This document shows positions 11,090 to 23,810 of a DNA stretch of 64,000 bases, one piece after another; position 1 is the stretch's first letter; each line of letters begins with the position of its first letter. The DNA lies in assembly GCA_050084515.1 (NCBI GenBank), contig CM114271.1:58714001-58778000 (forward strand). The letters are read 5' to 3'. Source of the DNA: Blasia pusilla (Eukaryota; Marchantiophyta; Marchantiopsida; Blasiales). The notes under the pieces are model-generated. The model had not been told where the DNA came from, ran no database searches, and worked only from the letters and a program-made list of their open reading frames with translations. Made by a program: the position numbers and the translations under genes.

Positions 11090-11558
11090 GGACTTGGCCT
11101 GTGCTTGGTGTCAAAACTCTAATGCCATCCTATCAATCCATCACATGCCCTTGGTTCAACCCTCATGTTTCTTAAGATGGGATTTAGTCTCTAAACTTCC
11201 TTTTTAGATCCTTCCCTTATATAGAATTCTCCAATCTCTCCTTTATCTAAATAATCCCTCTTGGGTCGCTTTTTGTGGTTCTCAATCCAAACTATCATTC
11301 CCATTATTCTTGCCCATTTTTCAAATACTTTTGCATTTTTCTAGATCTTTGGTGCTTTGGAATTTTCTCCCCACAAGTTTCCCAACGCCATCTTATTCAT
11401 TCCAAGTGCATATTTGGTGCAGCTGCTATGAGATCAAACATGAAAAGCTACCAAAAGTTTAATCAAATTCCAAGCTATGGTATAGCCTTTTTGAAGTCTA
11501 ATCCTATTGGACTTGAGCTCTTCTCAAGTTCCATTTTACATCTAGTCATGTTCTTATG
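11090..11558. repeat. Dispersed repeat, copy 1
   Basis: Diverged match to 19,220-19,740 in the same orientation. Shared landmarks are the tagaattctcc/tagttctacag block, cctcttgg followed by ttgtggttctcaatccaaac against ttgtggccctcaagg, ttccaagctatgg against ttccaagctaagtt, and gagctcttctcaagttcc against tagctcttctcaatttcc. Probably an old retroelement fragment; the class is unknown. It ends where an LTR begins. Confidence 0.55.
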
Positions 11559-12048
11559 TGTCACATCTCAATAGTCGATAGGCCGAGATCTATCGTAGAT
11601 AGGGCATAAGAGCCAGCGGAATGTCTTGAGTGTAACTTTGTCCCAAGGTGTCGGATGAGGTTGAGGATAGGTCCTTTGTGTCAGTAACATCGTTTCTGAT
11701 AACTTTCTTCTTGAGGTCTTCCACAGCCGGGTGACTTGTTGATCAGGTCACCCGCCCTTGGTAACCTATGCGCATTGGTTATCAGGAGGATAGCTATTTT
11801 TAGGGGCAGAGCCTTTTGGCTCTTCCCAGGAGTCCTCATGTTGGAGAGACGGGATGGTATGGTTTGGAAGGATAATGTGCGTAACTATGCGCCATGTCAT
11901 CTTTCGAACGTGGAAGGGACAATGGATCCGAGCTTAGCAGTGGTACCTGCAGGCTTGAGGTGTATGTTGTGCGGATCTGCGAGGGGTGCAGCAACCATGT
12001 TGGTATATATGATAGCTGTTCTCGAGGGTGGCATATGTCATGTCTGAC
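11559..12048 (-). repeat. Candidate LTR of a retrotransposon
   Basis: About 490 bp with short inverted termini: plus-strand start tgtcacatctc and end catgtctgac, giving TGTCA...TGACA on the minus strand apart from the first base. The body is GC-richer and fresher than its surroundings. It directly abuts a polypurine tract on the side expected for a 3' LTR. No second LTR was found, so this is a truncated element or a remnant. Confidence 0.5.
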
Positions 12049-12066
12049 CCCCCCCCCTTCCTTTTG
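12049..12066 (-). other. Polypurine tract next to the LTR
   Basis: The minus strand reads AAAAGGAAGGGGGGGGG and runs straight into the LTR. This is the position and composition of the plus-strand primer of LTR retrotransposons. Confidence 0.5.
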
Positions 12067-13477
12067 ATGTAGTTCCCACGGACGATGGATGTGTCCGAGA
12101 TGTGTATAGGGTAGTAGGTCATGTCAGGAAGATGTGATATTTTCTATCTAGAGTTAGGGGGATCCAAGTGCCAGCTAGGGGGGCGGTTGTGTGATCTCTA
12201 TGTATATGTGTGAGTTGATTTTTGTACATGTATGGATCTGCATGTGTATAGGGAAGATCGGTATTGTGTGATGAGGATGTGACCAACAATGTATGGTGTA
12301 TAGCGATGTATATGCGCACGACATATGAGTCATAATCGTCATTATTTAAGATGCTCAGATCTGGCTTGTGTAACTTAAGTCTCACTAGTGAGGCTCTAAC
12401 CTCCTTCCATCCTAGTATGAGCCCATATGCATTATAGTTTTGATATTCCATGTTAATGCGCGTTTGGTTATGAATGCTACGACATTAATAGCCCGTGGTT
12501 AGATTTCTTTGATTTTATTTTCTTATTCCCTAAGTTTCATGTCATTGATCCTTTTTTTCTTTGAGGTACACTCTCTACGAGAGAACCATTCTTAACTATT
12601 TCTAAGATAGTCTTAAATTTAGTCTAAAAACTATGATTATAGTGATGTGGTGCCCATGTGCCTTGAAAGGATAGAGATAAAAAAAATAGGATAAAAAGAC
12701 AAATTATCCTAAAATTCCAATAATAGAGATTTTTTTTGGATTGGTTCATAAAAATTTTGAATGAAAATTTTAGGAAAATATTTCTAAGGGTTGATATGTT
12801 TGGACATTATAAATTAACATTTTTAAGGATAAAAATTGATTTGAATTTCATAACGGAGCTTTCGACAACTAAAATATGATATGGATTGATCGCATATTTT
12901 TGTGAGAGTTTTATGGCAAGGAACTCCTTAAGATAAATTAATTTTTTTCAATGATGACTAAAATTTGACTTGAAAATTTTCGCGACATTTCCAACTCAAT
13001 ATTAGCTTTGAAAATAAATTCTCTTGAATATTTTTTCAAGAGGATATTTTGGATGAACTCAAAGAACAAAAACCTACCATATTTTAAACCTTTGGCAGAC
13101 TTTCACTATTTCTAATTTGGAAAATAATTTATACAAATAATTGCATAAACAGATGAGTAATAATATTCTATTTTTTGAGTTTATTCAATATAATCAAATT
13201 TTCTAACCTTTTTTCTCCCTATGTTATAACATTGAAACTAAGTAGTTATTAAATGTCTTAATCCATTCACATTTGATTTGGGAGTCCTTTATATTTACCA
13301 ATCACTTGGTACTTATGTCATTTTTTTCAAATAATTAATGACAACCGAATGAATTATTTTCATAATATTTTGTCTTCCCCAAATTTTTCCCCTCCTCACC
13401 ATCATCACACTTGAAACTACATATGTTTCTTTATAACAACTATCCATATGATGGGATGTTATAATATAATAAATTGG
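12067..13477. other. Retroelement interior and AT-rich DNA, no gene recognised
   Basis: 12,067-12,460 has the same moderately GC-rich composition as the LTR and is probably the 3' interior of that element. A 110-codon minus frame (12,119-12,451) has no recognisable motif. From 12,470 on the sequence is AT-rich with nothing identified. Confidence 0.45.
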
Positions 13478-13653
13478 CTTATGCCCATACACAGACGTAG
13501 AATTTTGAATTATCCATCTTAAATGTACAATTGAATGTAAACGATCTTATTGGCTTAGACGATGAATGATTTTATTGGCTAAAAGAGACATGTGTAAAAA
13601 AAAGAGGCGATCTCAAAATGAAGAGGCTCTCTCCAATAAATTCCACTATCTTG
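13478..13653 (-). mobile_element. Possible degraded short Helitron-like element
   Basis: Its right part, gaggctctctccaataaatt, matches the inverted 5' terminus of the Helitron-like elements at 27,257 and 51,836. Its left part, atgcccatacac, resembles their GC-rich 3' hairpin but no longer folds. Size and orientation fit the family. This is tentative. Confidence 0.3.
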
Positions 13654-13691
13654 TTGTATTGTACTTATAGGGTCGCCCACTATATTATAGA

Positions 13692-14400
13692 TTAGCATGC
13701 CCGTGCTTGCGCACGAAATGATTTTTACAATAATTTAGAAATATTTTTAATTTTAAGTCTTATTGCCACTTTTTAAAATCCAAAAATAAGAAAAATTCTC
13801 CTTTAAATAATACCCAACTCCCCTAAATAATTCTACTCCTCCATAAAATTTTGAACAATACCTATTCTTCCTCTTCCACTCTTCCCACCAAAACAACATT
13901 CACAAACTCAATTATTAGTTAATTTGAATTAATAAAATCATTTCTCTTTTCCATTCAAATTCTTTTTCCTTTCCCAAATTATCACGTGTGAATTAACATG
14001 ATTATTTCATAAAATAATCAAATTATTCACTTCAAAATTTTGACCTTATTTCCATTTCCTTAAATCTTGAAAAGAGTAATAACATTCCACTCATCTAAGT
14101 AATTCAACTCCTTAATTAAAATTTAAATGATATCCAAATACCTTAAAGAATTTTACCCTTCCATAAAATTCAATCAAACATCTATTCCTTCTCCATTAAA
14201 ATTCATTTTCCCTTCCCATAAAATATGAATTAAGTCACAAATTGAAAAACTTTCATAATTATTCCACTTTATTATCACCCGCTATAGTATTAATTAATTA
14301 TAATTAATTAATTATTTCCATTCAAACCCGTTCTCATCTATGTCTATTCATCTAATAACGTGCTATTTTATTTTACTATCCCACTATCATCTTTCTTGTC
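13692..14400 (-). mobile_element. AT-rich Helitron-like element, 3' end at left
   Basis: On the minus strand the left end reads CGTGCGCAAGCACGGGCATG followed by CTAA and then T. This is a GC hairpin near a CTRR terminus followed by T, the Helitron pattern. The body is AT-rich, noncoding and shared with 2,690-3,365 (inverted) and 20,560-20,830. The right end is not defined. Confidence 0.45.
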
Positions 14401-14722
14401 TTATGGTTTCATTATCTTATCCATCCCACTATTTTATTCGAAGGGCTGCTCATTTGAATATAAATAAATGAATAATTTATATATATAGAAATCAAACCAT
14501 GTAGGAAATATTATCAGGGTTTAAGGATTGCTTACATAGTAAGAGGGATTTCTATGTTCGTGTGCCATATAATATTTTTTTTAAAATACCTCGATAAATA
14601 TGCACTATGAAAAACCCATCGGAAAAATAAAAAGGAAGGCTAAGTGAATGTGCATGATGATGAGTCCCCGGCCTTTGGATACTTGACTTGAAAAAGAAAA
14701 GGGGCTTCAGGTTTCTGAGGCT

Positions 14723-14890
14723 GGCAATCTACTCCGAAGCGGAAGGGTGGATCTGACTTTGAGGTGCAGCAGTTCACTTCCCCTGAGCAATCCACTCCGC
14801 AACGCGAGGGCAGATTTGACTTTGAGGCTGATCGTTCGCGAAGTGAGTAGATAGTGGAAGGGGGGAATTTGACTTTGAGGCCGATCCTCG
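14723..14890. repeat. Three-unit degenerate tandem repeat (52-62 bp)
   Basis: The phrases atctgactttgagg, atttgactttgagg and atttgactttgagg recur at about 14,750, 14,813 and 14,868. The first two are preceded by ggcaatctactccg and agcaatccactccg. Confidence 0.65.
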
Positions 14891-16330
14891 TCGTGCGGAG
14901 GAGGAGAAAGTGTGGATCTCCGGAGGAATCGATCGCGTATTTTATGTCCAGATACTCCTGCTGCTATCCAATCGCACTCATCTTTCTTGTCTTCATTGTA
15001 TCGGCGACCTAGAAATAGATGTGTAAGGGTGATCTTGAAGTTCACACAATCGTCCGTGTTCTGAGAATGATATTGACATATACTCGTCTGTCCAGCGCGA
15101 ATTACCGTGGATCATGTGGAAGGGATTCACTCCCTCTGCAGCGAGATGAACGAATCTGTGCACCACAAGTAGACGTGACTGAACACTCGCCACAAGCGAG
15201 TGCCGCCGCTCGCTCGCGTCTTTTCCTCTGCTGACAACGAGTCTTGGTTTACCGCGGTCGCCATTTGTCTTCTCCGAAACGCTCGCCTTACGCTTCGTCC
15301 ACCATGCCGCTGCACTGTCACACGCGTTGCGTAAGCGTAGATCCCTTCATCTCTGTGTCGCCCGCGCCTGAGCATCGAACGATGATCGTCGAGAGAAAGA
15401 CTATCGACATCTCGAAACACTTCTCAAAACAAAGCGACGCACGATAGCCAGAAATGACAAGCGCAGACCATCAGCCCTCGTCATCGACCATTCTCCTCCC
15501 CAATCAGTCGTCTCCGCTGCTTCTTTTGCTCGCAAGATGGAGATGCCGCTCCTCAGATTCGCTGTGTCCCATCCCCACGCACCCGGCCTCTCTCTCTCCC
15601 TTAGGACCCAGTCCCATGGGTCCGGCTCCCTGTCCGTCGGTCGTTGCGACCTTCGTATTGCCATCGTTACCTTCTTTTAGCGGGTTTGTGATGGGTATAA
15701 CAAAGTCGCACATCTTTGCGCCCTATGTTCTAAGGGCGCGGATTCTGTTGAACATCAAGATCCAGAACCGTTGGGCTGGTCTCTGCGATGTTTGGTGAAT
15801 TCCGAAGGACCTCGGTCGCATGGGACCAGGTCCTTAGGGGTCGATTCCATGTGCATGCACAGAGGTCGCGGGGTCGCATTTTCCGGGTCCAAAAAGTTTA
15901 TCCAACGGTTCATGAGGGAAACATCTACCAGTTTCAATTAGTTTCTAACAAATTTCAGTTAAATGGGTCGCAACGATGCAAGATGAATTCTACGCCCAAA
16001 AGTTTTGCGCGCAGAAAAATCGGCGACGTTCTATCGTCGTCGATACCTTGCACGCATGGAATCCACCCCTTAGAGCCCGTCCCAATCGAGTCCGCAGCCT
16101 AAGTCCCACTATGCCGAGAGTCCTATAATTTCATCCCCTCCCTTAGCTCTACATGTATCCGCCGTTTGGTTACGATGGGGTTTTAAAAAAATCGGCTATA
16201 CTCCTTCTATTTCTAAAGGATCGTCTATGATATTTCTCCGCCGTAAATTTCAGGGCGCAGAAGGACCAAAGACCCACCTAGGGTATGTGAAATGATAACC
16301 GTAGATCGTACATCGGAAGGATCTCGCGAC
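14891..16330. other. GC-richer island, no gene recognised
   Basis: Composition resembles the flanks of the real genes rather than the AT-rich repeats. Several overlapping open frames of 60-115 codons occur on both strands (for example minus 15,127-15,420, minus 15,401-15,664, plus 15,454-15,798). None has a recognisable domain and none is clearly favoured. It may be a promoter, an untranslated leader or a captured gene fragment. Confidence 0.4.
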
Positions 16331-16364
16331 CATGGAATTGCTCCATGGGGACCTACTCTTGGTT

Positions 16365-16480
16365 TGCCTTCTCTTGCTTCACACGCTTCTACTCAGGGCC
16401 AAATCCCTTGCACGCATTAATTTCTCCCTCTCCTGCTTTGCACGCTTCTATTTAGGGCTAGATCCCATGCACACCATAGA
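16365..16480. repeat. Short tandem duplication (about 60 bp)
   Basis: cttctcttgcttcacacgct followed by tctactcagggccaaatccc recurs as ctctcctgctttgcacgctt followed by ctatttagggctagatccca. Confidence 0.6.
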
Positions 16481-16576
16481 AACTGGCGACCATAGAGTTC
16501 TTTTACGCTCAAAAGTTTTGGAGTTTTGGTGATACTGATTTGGTTATAGTTGAAAGTAAATACAAGAAAGTAGGTA

Positions 16577-16849
16577 CTACAGACCAGTGTATTTTGCTGC
16601 ATTATTTGTTGGTAAATTTTTTCGGACGTAGAAATGAAGGACAACGCGACTTGTATGGCTATCCATGGGATCGGGCTTTATAGCATTAGGCTTTGATGAC
16701 ATTTCTGAAGTTGATCTACGTTGATCGGTATCAAATATTGCTGCCTTGCTGGACAATTCTTCCAAGGATCCCGCAGTTGTGGCCGAGGTTCCGCGTTTAG
16801 GTAATTTCCGATTAAGATGTGAGAATTTGGTCCAATTATGGATGTTCAC
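16577..16849 (-). pseudogene. Coding-like segment, function unknown
   Basis: The minus frame reads PKRGTSATTAGSLEELSSKA, then AIFDTDQRRSTSEMSSKPNA. Its balanced hydrophilic composition is unlike the Phe/Leu/Ser translations of the surrounding AT-rich DNA. It starts and ends in AT-rich sequence without clear neighbouring exons. It could be one exon of a broken or captured gene. I do not recognise the family, and chance is possible. Confidence 0.3.
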
Positions 16850-18714
16850 TTTGGATTTTCAATTCAAAATTTAAAAACTTGGTTCTTTTCCCAAATATTT
16901 TTTTCAGTTGAATAAAATAAAAGAGACGTTTAAAAATTCATAAACGTAGTAGTGCATTGCTTATCGTGCATGCACTTGGGGATTTGTAGAAAACCCCATT
17001 TCATAATGTTTTTCTAGAAAGTTTCATAAGTGGGAAGTTCATACAACCCTAATAGCATAGATGTAAACAAATTAGACACTGCCATGTGCTTGGCGGGCTG
17101 ACGTTTCTTATAAGTGGAAAATGACTTATTTGGAATTTTGCTGTGGAGTCATAGGCTCATAATGGCTTGCTTACTATACTTGACCATTTGCTATTGGGAA
17201 TTTAAGTTAATTTTCTCCTTCAAGGAAGGTGAATTTTGGCTTGATGATACATAGGTTGGGACTACATTGGTGATATTGGAGATGGGTGCGTACAGAGATT
17301 GAGTAGTTGCCTCTAGGAGAAAGGAGCTAGCAAATTTTCATTCATTGTTGAACATATTGGCATGGAGGTACCCACTTTTTGACCACTATTTAACTTGCTC
17401 CGTTTAATGGATAAAAGGAGGGATTTTAACCCATTTAATGGGAAAAAGGAAATTTTTAAAAGAATCATTACAACAATGCTAACAAGGAAAATATCCAAGC
17501 ATACATTTATTCAAAGAAAGTTTTGGTCGCCTTGGCCCTATACGTATTGGTATGTAGGTTTGACACATTCCTCTATGAATGTGCTTAACTCTTCAATTTG
17601 AGGAATGGTCCATAGTACTAATTGCATAGAAGTGTGCCCAAGACATTAGGATTTTGAGCCCATGAAATATTTTAGTGCTCACGATCTCATTTTCTAATTA
17701 TAGTGTTTTGATTAATTAACTTGTTATATTTTTCCCTTCTTCACTTTTTGGCCATAGGTAAGGTGAGTTTATAAGAAAATACCCCTTTTCTTTTTCCTTG
17801 GAGTTTAGCCTTAGGTCATATTGAATTTTTAATCCCCCTTGTTTGCCACTTGATTGGTTCTCATATCCTCTTTTTGTCTATGATTCCCTTTCTTCTATAA
17901 GAACCTCGACCAAATGGTTGGAATACTATAACTTTATTAAATGGGTTCCACATGTCTCTTATTATACAATTCTTTAAAAAAGTAGCAAACATCATTAGAT
18001 GCAAGGAAATTGACCATGGACTTAAGGAAAGTGACAAAGGGGAATCTAGATCTAAATTTATTTGTCCAAAAAGTAATATGAGTTAATGTGAGGTGTGAGC
18101 CTTCATAAGAAACATCCCCCAAAGTGCAATTGTAGTTGAAAAATACATGAACTTTGTTGAGGAGAATATGTACTAAAGTAAGTGTAATTCACATATTTTC
18201 ATATCTATTTCTAAGTGGACATTTATAGATTTAGGCCACATCACCTCCACCCCGATTTCAATCTACACATAGGTACAGAAATTAGCATGAGGATTCTAGG
18301 TTGCTATAAGAGTATCCCTAAAAGGAGATAGTTTAGGGTTTAGGGATAGCTTTCTTTGGCATGTGATGTGCAAGGGCTTACATAAGTTACCTTACTAGTA
18401 TAATGTAATTATAAACGTAGAACACATGTGTAACATGTAAATGAGATGTAATGGATATTTTTGTCATAAGTAAATCCTCTTTTGAATGTCATTTTCATGT
18501 TATGTTCTAATATCATCCAATATATCCATACAGTCATTTATATTCAATATTGTTCTATGTATATACTTCACATGAGAATCCTATTTCCAATTTCATTGCA
18601 TCAAAAGATTTCTAATTCTAGCATTGACTCGTTTGGATATTATCTCTCCAATATCATGGGACAAAGAAATGTCACTCCCTTTTCTAATAAATAATTGGAT
18701 CTTCTTCTCTACTA
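16850..18714. other. AT-rich region, no gene recognised
   Basis: Short open frames only. Nothing identified on either strand. Confidence 0.5.
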
Positions 18715-18892
18715 TTGTTGTTGATGGAAGTCCATAGATAGCCGCAGTCTTGTATTTATTGCGAGACCGGGAAACTAGAACGCGAGCAGGCAAGTAAGAG
18801 GTGACTGACACAAGGAAGCGCCTGAGCGGATTCAAACCCGGGTCTCTACGCCCGTAGTTGACGTCTCACCCCTCTAGTCTAACAACATTCCA
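18715..18892 (-). mobile_element. tRNA-derived SINE-like element
   Basis: On the minus strand a pol III A-box-like TTAGACTAGAGGGG (18,882-18,869) is followed about 30 bases later by the B-box-like GGTTTGAATCC (18,838-18,828). A tRNA-unrelated tail of about 110 bases follows. It does not fold as a complete tRNA, so a SINE or tRNA relic is preferred over a working tRNA gene. Confidence 0.5.
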
Positions 18893-18939
18893 AGATGTTA
18901 TGCAGGGGGCTTTGTTATTAAGTTGTGAAATTTTGTTTT

Positions 18940-18942
<3 letters not shown>

Positions 18943-19018
<76 letters not shown>
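18943..19018. repeat. (TC)n microsatellite
   Basis: 76 bases of uninterrupted TC dinucleotides, directly followed by the right half of a MITE copy. It probably grew from that element's internal pyrimidine block. Confidence 0.98.
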
Positions 19019-19024
<6 letters not shown>

Positions 19025-19189
19025 TCATCCACTCCCTCCCTCCTTATTGCCCCGCGCGCACTGCCATGCCTTCTACCATGAGCTATAATTGTGGACCCCA
19101 CTTCTCGCAATCCATGTCCGTGGACATATCCAAATTTTTTCTATCCATGTCTGTCTTAGGGACGAACTTGTCCGTTTTTGTGCAACTAT
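19019..19189. mobile_element. hAT-type MITE, copy D (right part only)
   Basis: Matches the right half of copy B from ctgccatgccttctaccatg to the terminus gtttttgtgcaact. The left half is absent; its place is taken by the (TC)n tract. No target duplication can be assigned. Confidence 0.8.
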
Positions 19190-19219
19190 ACTAAGGTTAG
19201 GGACCGAATTGGACTAATC

Positions 19220-19760
19220 AAACTTGGCTTAGTATCAAAATCCCAATGCAAACTTCACGATCCATCTCTAGCCTTTTGTTCATCCCGCATGGTTCCCAAT
19301 ATAGGTTTATGGACATAAATGTCTTAGAGAGTCAATGGAGATCCTCCCCCTTATGTATAGTTCTACAGATCTTTGGCCCTTCCTTCTTCCAAAGTTTCCC
19401 TCTTGGACCATTACTTGTGGCCCTCAAGGGCATCAACCCAAACTACCATTTCAATAGTTTTGGGCATCCTTAACGGCATTCAATATTTTTTTTTGCATTT
19501 GTCCATATTTTGGATGCATTGAAAGTGACTCATTAAATTATTATTTTTGTAATTTCACCTTATTTATTAAAAAAAACACAACTCGGATCTAGCCTGAATG
19601 TAGAACCATCAAACTCTTCATCATATTCCAAGCTAAGTTACAACCTCCTTGAGTCCAACTCTTGTGGGACCTTAGCTCTTCTCAATTTCCAACCTATATT
19701 TGTTCATGTTCTTCCACATTATGAGGTTGATGCCCTCATCAAAGAAAAATATTTATTTCA
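19220..19760. repeat. Dispersed repeat, copy 2
   Basis: Diverged partner of 11,090-11,558. It carries a poly-A-like interruption near 19,570 that copy 1 lacks. No coding frame. Confidence 0.55.
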
Positions 19761-20559
19761 AGTATATTTTGGGAAGCAAAATCCCCCTTGACATCCAATT
19801 ATCTTCTAGCTACATAACTAATCTTTAATTATTATTTTGGCTTAAGTCTTAGATTTTTGCATCCAACACTTTGAAATTTTATCTTTTTCTTTTTAGACAA
19901 TCCTACATTGGCTTCCTTAAAGCTAATCTAAGCCAACATTATGAGGGAATCAACTAAGCATTGTATATAAGACTTCACTTGCTGACAACATGTAAACATC
20001 CCACTTGTTTACGAGGTCTCAAGGCGTATTTATCTAAGATCACTTTTGAATTTTCCTTAGGCGTATCACTAAGTTTACTCATCACTCCATAAGTAAGATC
20101 ACACAAAGCCCTAAAATAGAGTCATTATCCTTGCCGATGCTAGAGTAAGCCCAAACATTGATCATCAAACACATAGTCATATTCTATATGCTTATCCAAA
20201 TTCAACTAAATGTCTAAATAGTCCTTGCATCTCCTTTTAATATAAATCATAAGCATATGAAAAACTATTCATTGTCATTCACTTCGTAAAAAATCTTGCA
20301 GATATCTAACCATGCATCGAATCTCCAAACCCAAACATAATTTTATTGCAAAACTAACACATTCTAGTTACGATGACTCTCAAGGCCCAATTAAGCTTCA
20401 ATGATCCCAAGTTATGTCTCTAGCATCTCCTAGTACTAGTACATGTGCTTCCCTTGCATCTATTTAAAGTCATGTAATACCTCTTGAGAGTGTTCCAAAT
20501 CAACCTCCTTAATCCAATGTCCCTTCTTTACTTCCTAGCCCTTCGGTTTGACAAAGTAC
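19761..20559. other. AT-rich region, no gene recognised
   Basis: No coding frame or known motif noticed. Confidence 0.45.
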
Positions 20560-20830
20560 TCTTACTTTTTTGCTGAGGATTGAATTTTAAATCTAAAAGG
20601 AATAATAATATTCCATTATTTTAAATAGTTGCACTTTTAAATTAAAATTAAAATAATACCCCACTCTCCTAAGTAATTCCACTTCTCCATAAAAATAAAA
20701 ATGATACTTACTCATCCCTTCCACTCCTCCTACCAAAACTATCACATTAATTAACTTATAAAGCTATCTCCCTCTTCCATTCATATTCTTCCAAAATATC
20801 AAATGTGAACGAAAAGACAAGATTGTAAAC
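20560..20830 (-). repeat. Fragment of the AT-rich Helitron-like repeat
   Basis: cactctcctaagtaattcca and the following cttctccataaa, then cccttccactcctcctacca, correspond in order and orientation to 13,810-13,895. Neither terminus is present. Confidence 0.5.
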
Positions 20831-21119
20831 TTGTTGATATCCTGTCTTATTTTGGATATAGGACAGTCAATTATCACATAGATAGGATCGATAAAGCTTC
20901 ATTCAAAATGGTTTCTGATAATTTTTAAAATTAATGTTAAAAATAATTTACATATCATACCGTTACAATAAAAAACGCCATGTAAAAGTGCTTGTTTTCT
21001 CTTCCAACTTGGAAAAAGAACTTAAAAATTGATGAGGTCTACTCCAGCATAAATATTTTAAAAAAACTGCGGTTAGTTTAGTCTTGTTAAGCACGTGAAA
21101 GCAAACGTTTACTGTGAAG

Positions 21120-21520
21120 CACGCAAACTGAGTGAGGACACTCTGCCGTCAACGAACAGAACCTAACGCCGTCGCTGCCTCCTCAGCGCGAGGCGGATCT
21201 TCTATCCTCCACGGCGGCTCTCCATTGGCTGGAGGGGAGATCCGGCATCTACCCACGTGGAGCAAAAGTAATAGACTACGTGGTGGGACCGGAGTAAGGG
21301 ACCCCTCTGAGTAGTGAGTGAGTCGGTGGCACTGAGTGGGGTATGTGGCATCATTTAGGCCACAACGCCCGTGAAGGGAAAGTCCAGAGCGAGGGGTACA
21401 GTTCTTCCATGCGAGGTCCGACCGTGACCGCAGTAGCTCTTGGAGGTTACTGTGTCGAGAACTGTAGTGTAGTATTAGAAGACCACAGTTTTACCCATGG
21501 TCAGCTATATGAGGCCGTCC
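21120..21520. other. Small GC-rich island, no gene recognised
   Basis: Contains a CCATTGG box (about 21,221) and CCACGTGG (about 21,254), so it could be promoter-like. A plus frame at 21,343-21,705 continues into AT-rich DNA as a Phe/Leu-rich tail and shows no family resemblance. It may be an orphan promoter or captured DNA. Confidence 0.35.
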
Positions 21521-21709
21521 CTATCTACGCTTTGATTCTTTCGTCCCCTCTTTCATTTTTCTTTTGGGTTTTCCAGCATGCATGTTTATCATATTTATCT
21601 GCGTTCGTCATTGTTTTCTATTTCTTTTTTTATTTAATCGCACAGAGAAATTTGTCGATTGGCATTCTTTGTAATGTATTTCTTTGCATTCTTCGTAAGA
21701 TTTAAGAAT

Positions 21710-23732
21710 TTCCAATCTGACCAGCAAAAGTTGTTAGAAAATCCGTCCCGGGAAATACAGTTTCTTTGAAAAAATTTACAAACCGGCAAATATTTGGATT
21801 GTTGATTAGACTCTATTGAGAGTTGGAGAAACATTTTCGAGTTCGGAAAATCTATGTGCCCCTTGGCGGACTCCTTATCGTTTGCTTTATTTGGGCACAT
21901 CACCGTCGCAAGTTGCAAGTGGCTGAAATAATAATTTGTTTCGTTGTTTGAATTTAAAGATATTCTTAAAGTTGACCATATAAAATATTTCTATTATCAA
22001 CAATAGATGATTTCTTTATTTTAAAAAAAAAACGTGTTTGAAAATCAATGCACATTAGTTTGCTCTAAGTTAGTTAGATATGACTAACTAATTAGATAGG
22101 ACCAGTGTCGCAAAGGGAGGCCATCGTATAAGGGGGCCGTCGACTTGGAAGACGTTTGTTGTTGAGAGGTTTGTCTCTAATAACTAGTGTGCAACATGAT
22201 ATGATACGTGAATATGACATAGTATGTAGGGGAGTATGGTTGAATACGATGCTTATGTAAGATATTATGGTAAAATCAAACAGAATTCCATTAAATGAAA
22301 TGAAAAATGTGCAAAAGTATGTTGGATGAAACTATTGTTAACTTTTGTGTGAAGCTTGGGGAATGTGTGAGTAAGTCATATCAATGGAATAACTCAAGAG
22401 TGACATTCCTTAATGTTGTATATACTTACAAGTAGTAGAGTTTTGAATAACAAGCTTGGTGGTGAAATAAAGGCAAATTATAAGTGGATGAGTGCTATAA
22501 CATATCAATGAGTAAGTCATTTCCCATTAAGTCATATTTGAGTAGTAGCATTTCCAAATATAGTATATAGTTAGATATCGGATACTATACAATAGAATGG
22601 CTAGTTTTGAAATACACGCACTTCTTCTAAGAATGAGTGGTGTAATGTAAGAATGATCCAATATTGAGTCCTTTAATCTAAGAACATCTAAACATTGGCA
22701 ATCGTGAAAACAACATATGTCTATTGTGCCTACTTTGATCCGGTCAAATTGAGAGCATTGGACTGTGGAAGTGTTGTACGTAATGAAGACAAAAAATTGA
22801 ACAACTCTAGTTTTAACTCTTTATTCTTTTCATAGATGGATATCATTATGCTGAAGTTTGCACTGAAACGATGATGGTGTGTTTTATGTATTGTTCATAG
22901 ATAATACACAAACTAGTTTAAGAAGAACGTCTTGTGAATATAAGATACAAACTGAAACATAGAGAGTATAGCTGGAAGATCATAAGGGTAGCATGGATTG
23001 AATTACTAGCAATTGGAGACCAAGTTTTTGGTCATCTTTCACCAAAGGAGTTACACCCCTAAGAAACGCAAGAAAATGATCTCTAGCTCCCTTCAACTAT
23101 TGCTATGTAGTCTAAAGTTTTTCTAAGTGCGGATGACTCTCATCACACGTTGAGTCTACTATATTCATGAGAACTAAAATATCCTCAGACCACTGGGATG
23201 AGCTCTCTTATGCTTCGATGAGCGCCTTTGAGATGTTGTGATCAACATTCAACGGTATTGAAGGTTTTTTGGATGTGTGATATGTCTGTGTAGGATGACC
23301 AATGTCTAAGTCGATATTGACAATAACTCCCTAGCCTTTGTGTGAGTGAGATGTAGATGCATTGAATCTTGGACATCTACATGGTTGACGTGTTCTCATC
23401 TATTGTACATGAATGATAAAGACACAATTGTGGACATTAGGGAAATTTTCAATAGAGTACACTCTATAAGTTTGTGAAAGAGTAATTACACAATACTTGA
23501 AATATATTGTAATGTGGATATTATAAACTCTAAAGCAAAGTGGCTTACAAACAAATGATAGTTCTGAAACTAATCCTTTAAACTAAATCTAATGATTTGT
23601 GAGTATTTTTTTCTAGCTCGTAGATAATAATAGAATGCAAAATTTGATACCCCATCACTGAATTTGAATGGAAAGGCAAGACTTCAATTATACATGGCAA
23701 AACATACTCATACAACTCACTGTATGTATATG

Positions 23733-23810
<78 letters not shown>

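Noticed and set aside
18925-19194. Ser/Leu-repeat protein and its Arg/Glu-repeat opposite frame
   Set aside because: Translations of the (TC)n microsatellite.
21343-21705. 120-codon plus frame in the 21-kb island
   Set aside because: The second half is a Phe/Leu/Ile run from AT-rich DNA, and no domain or splice partner was found.
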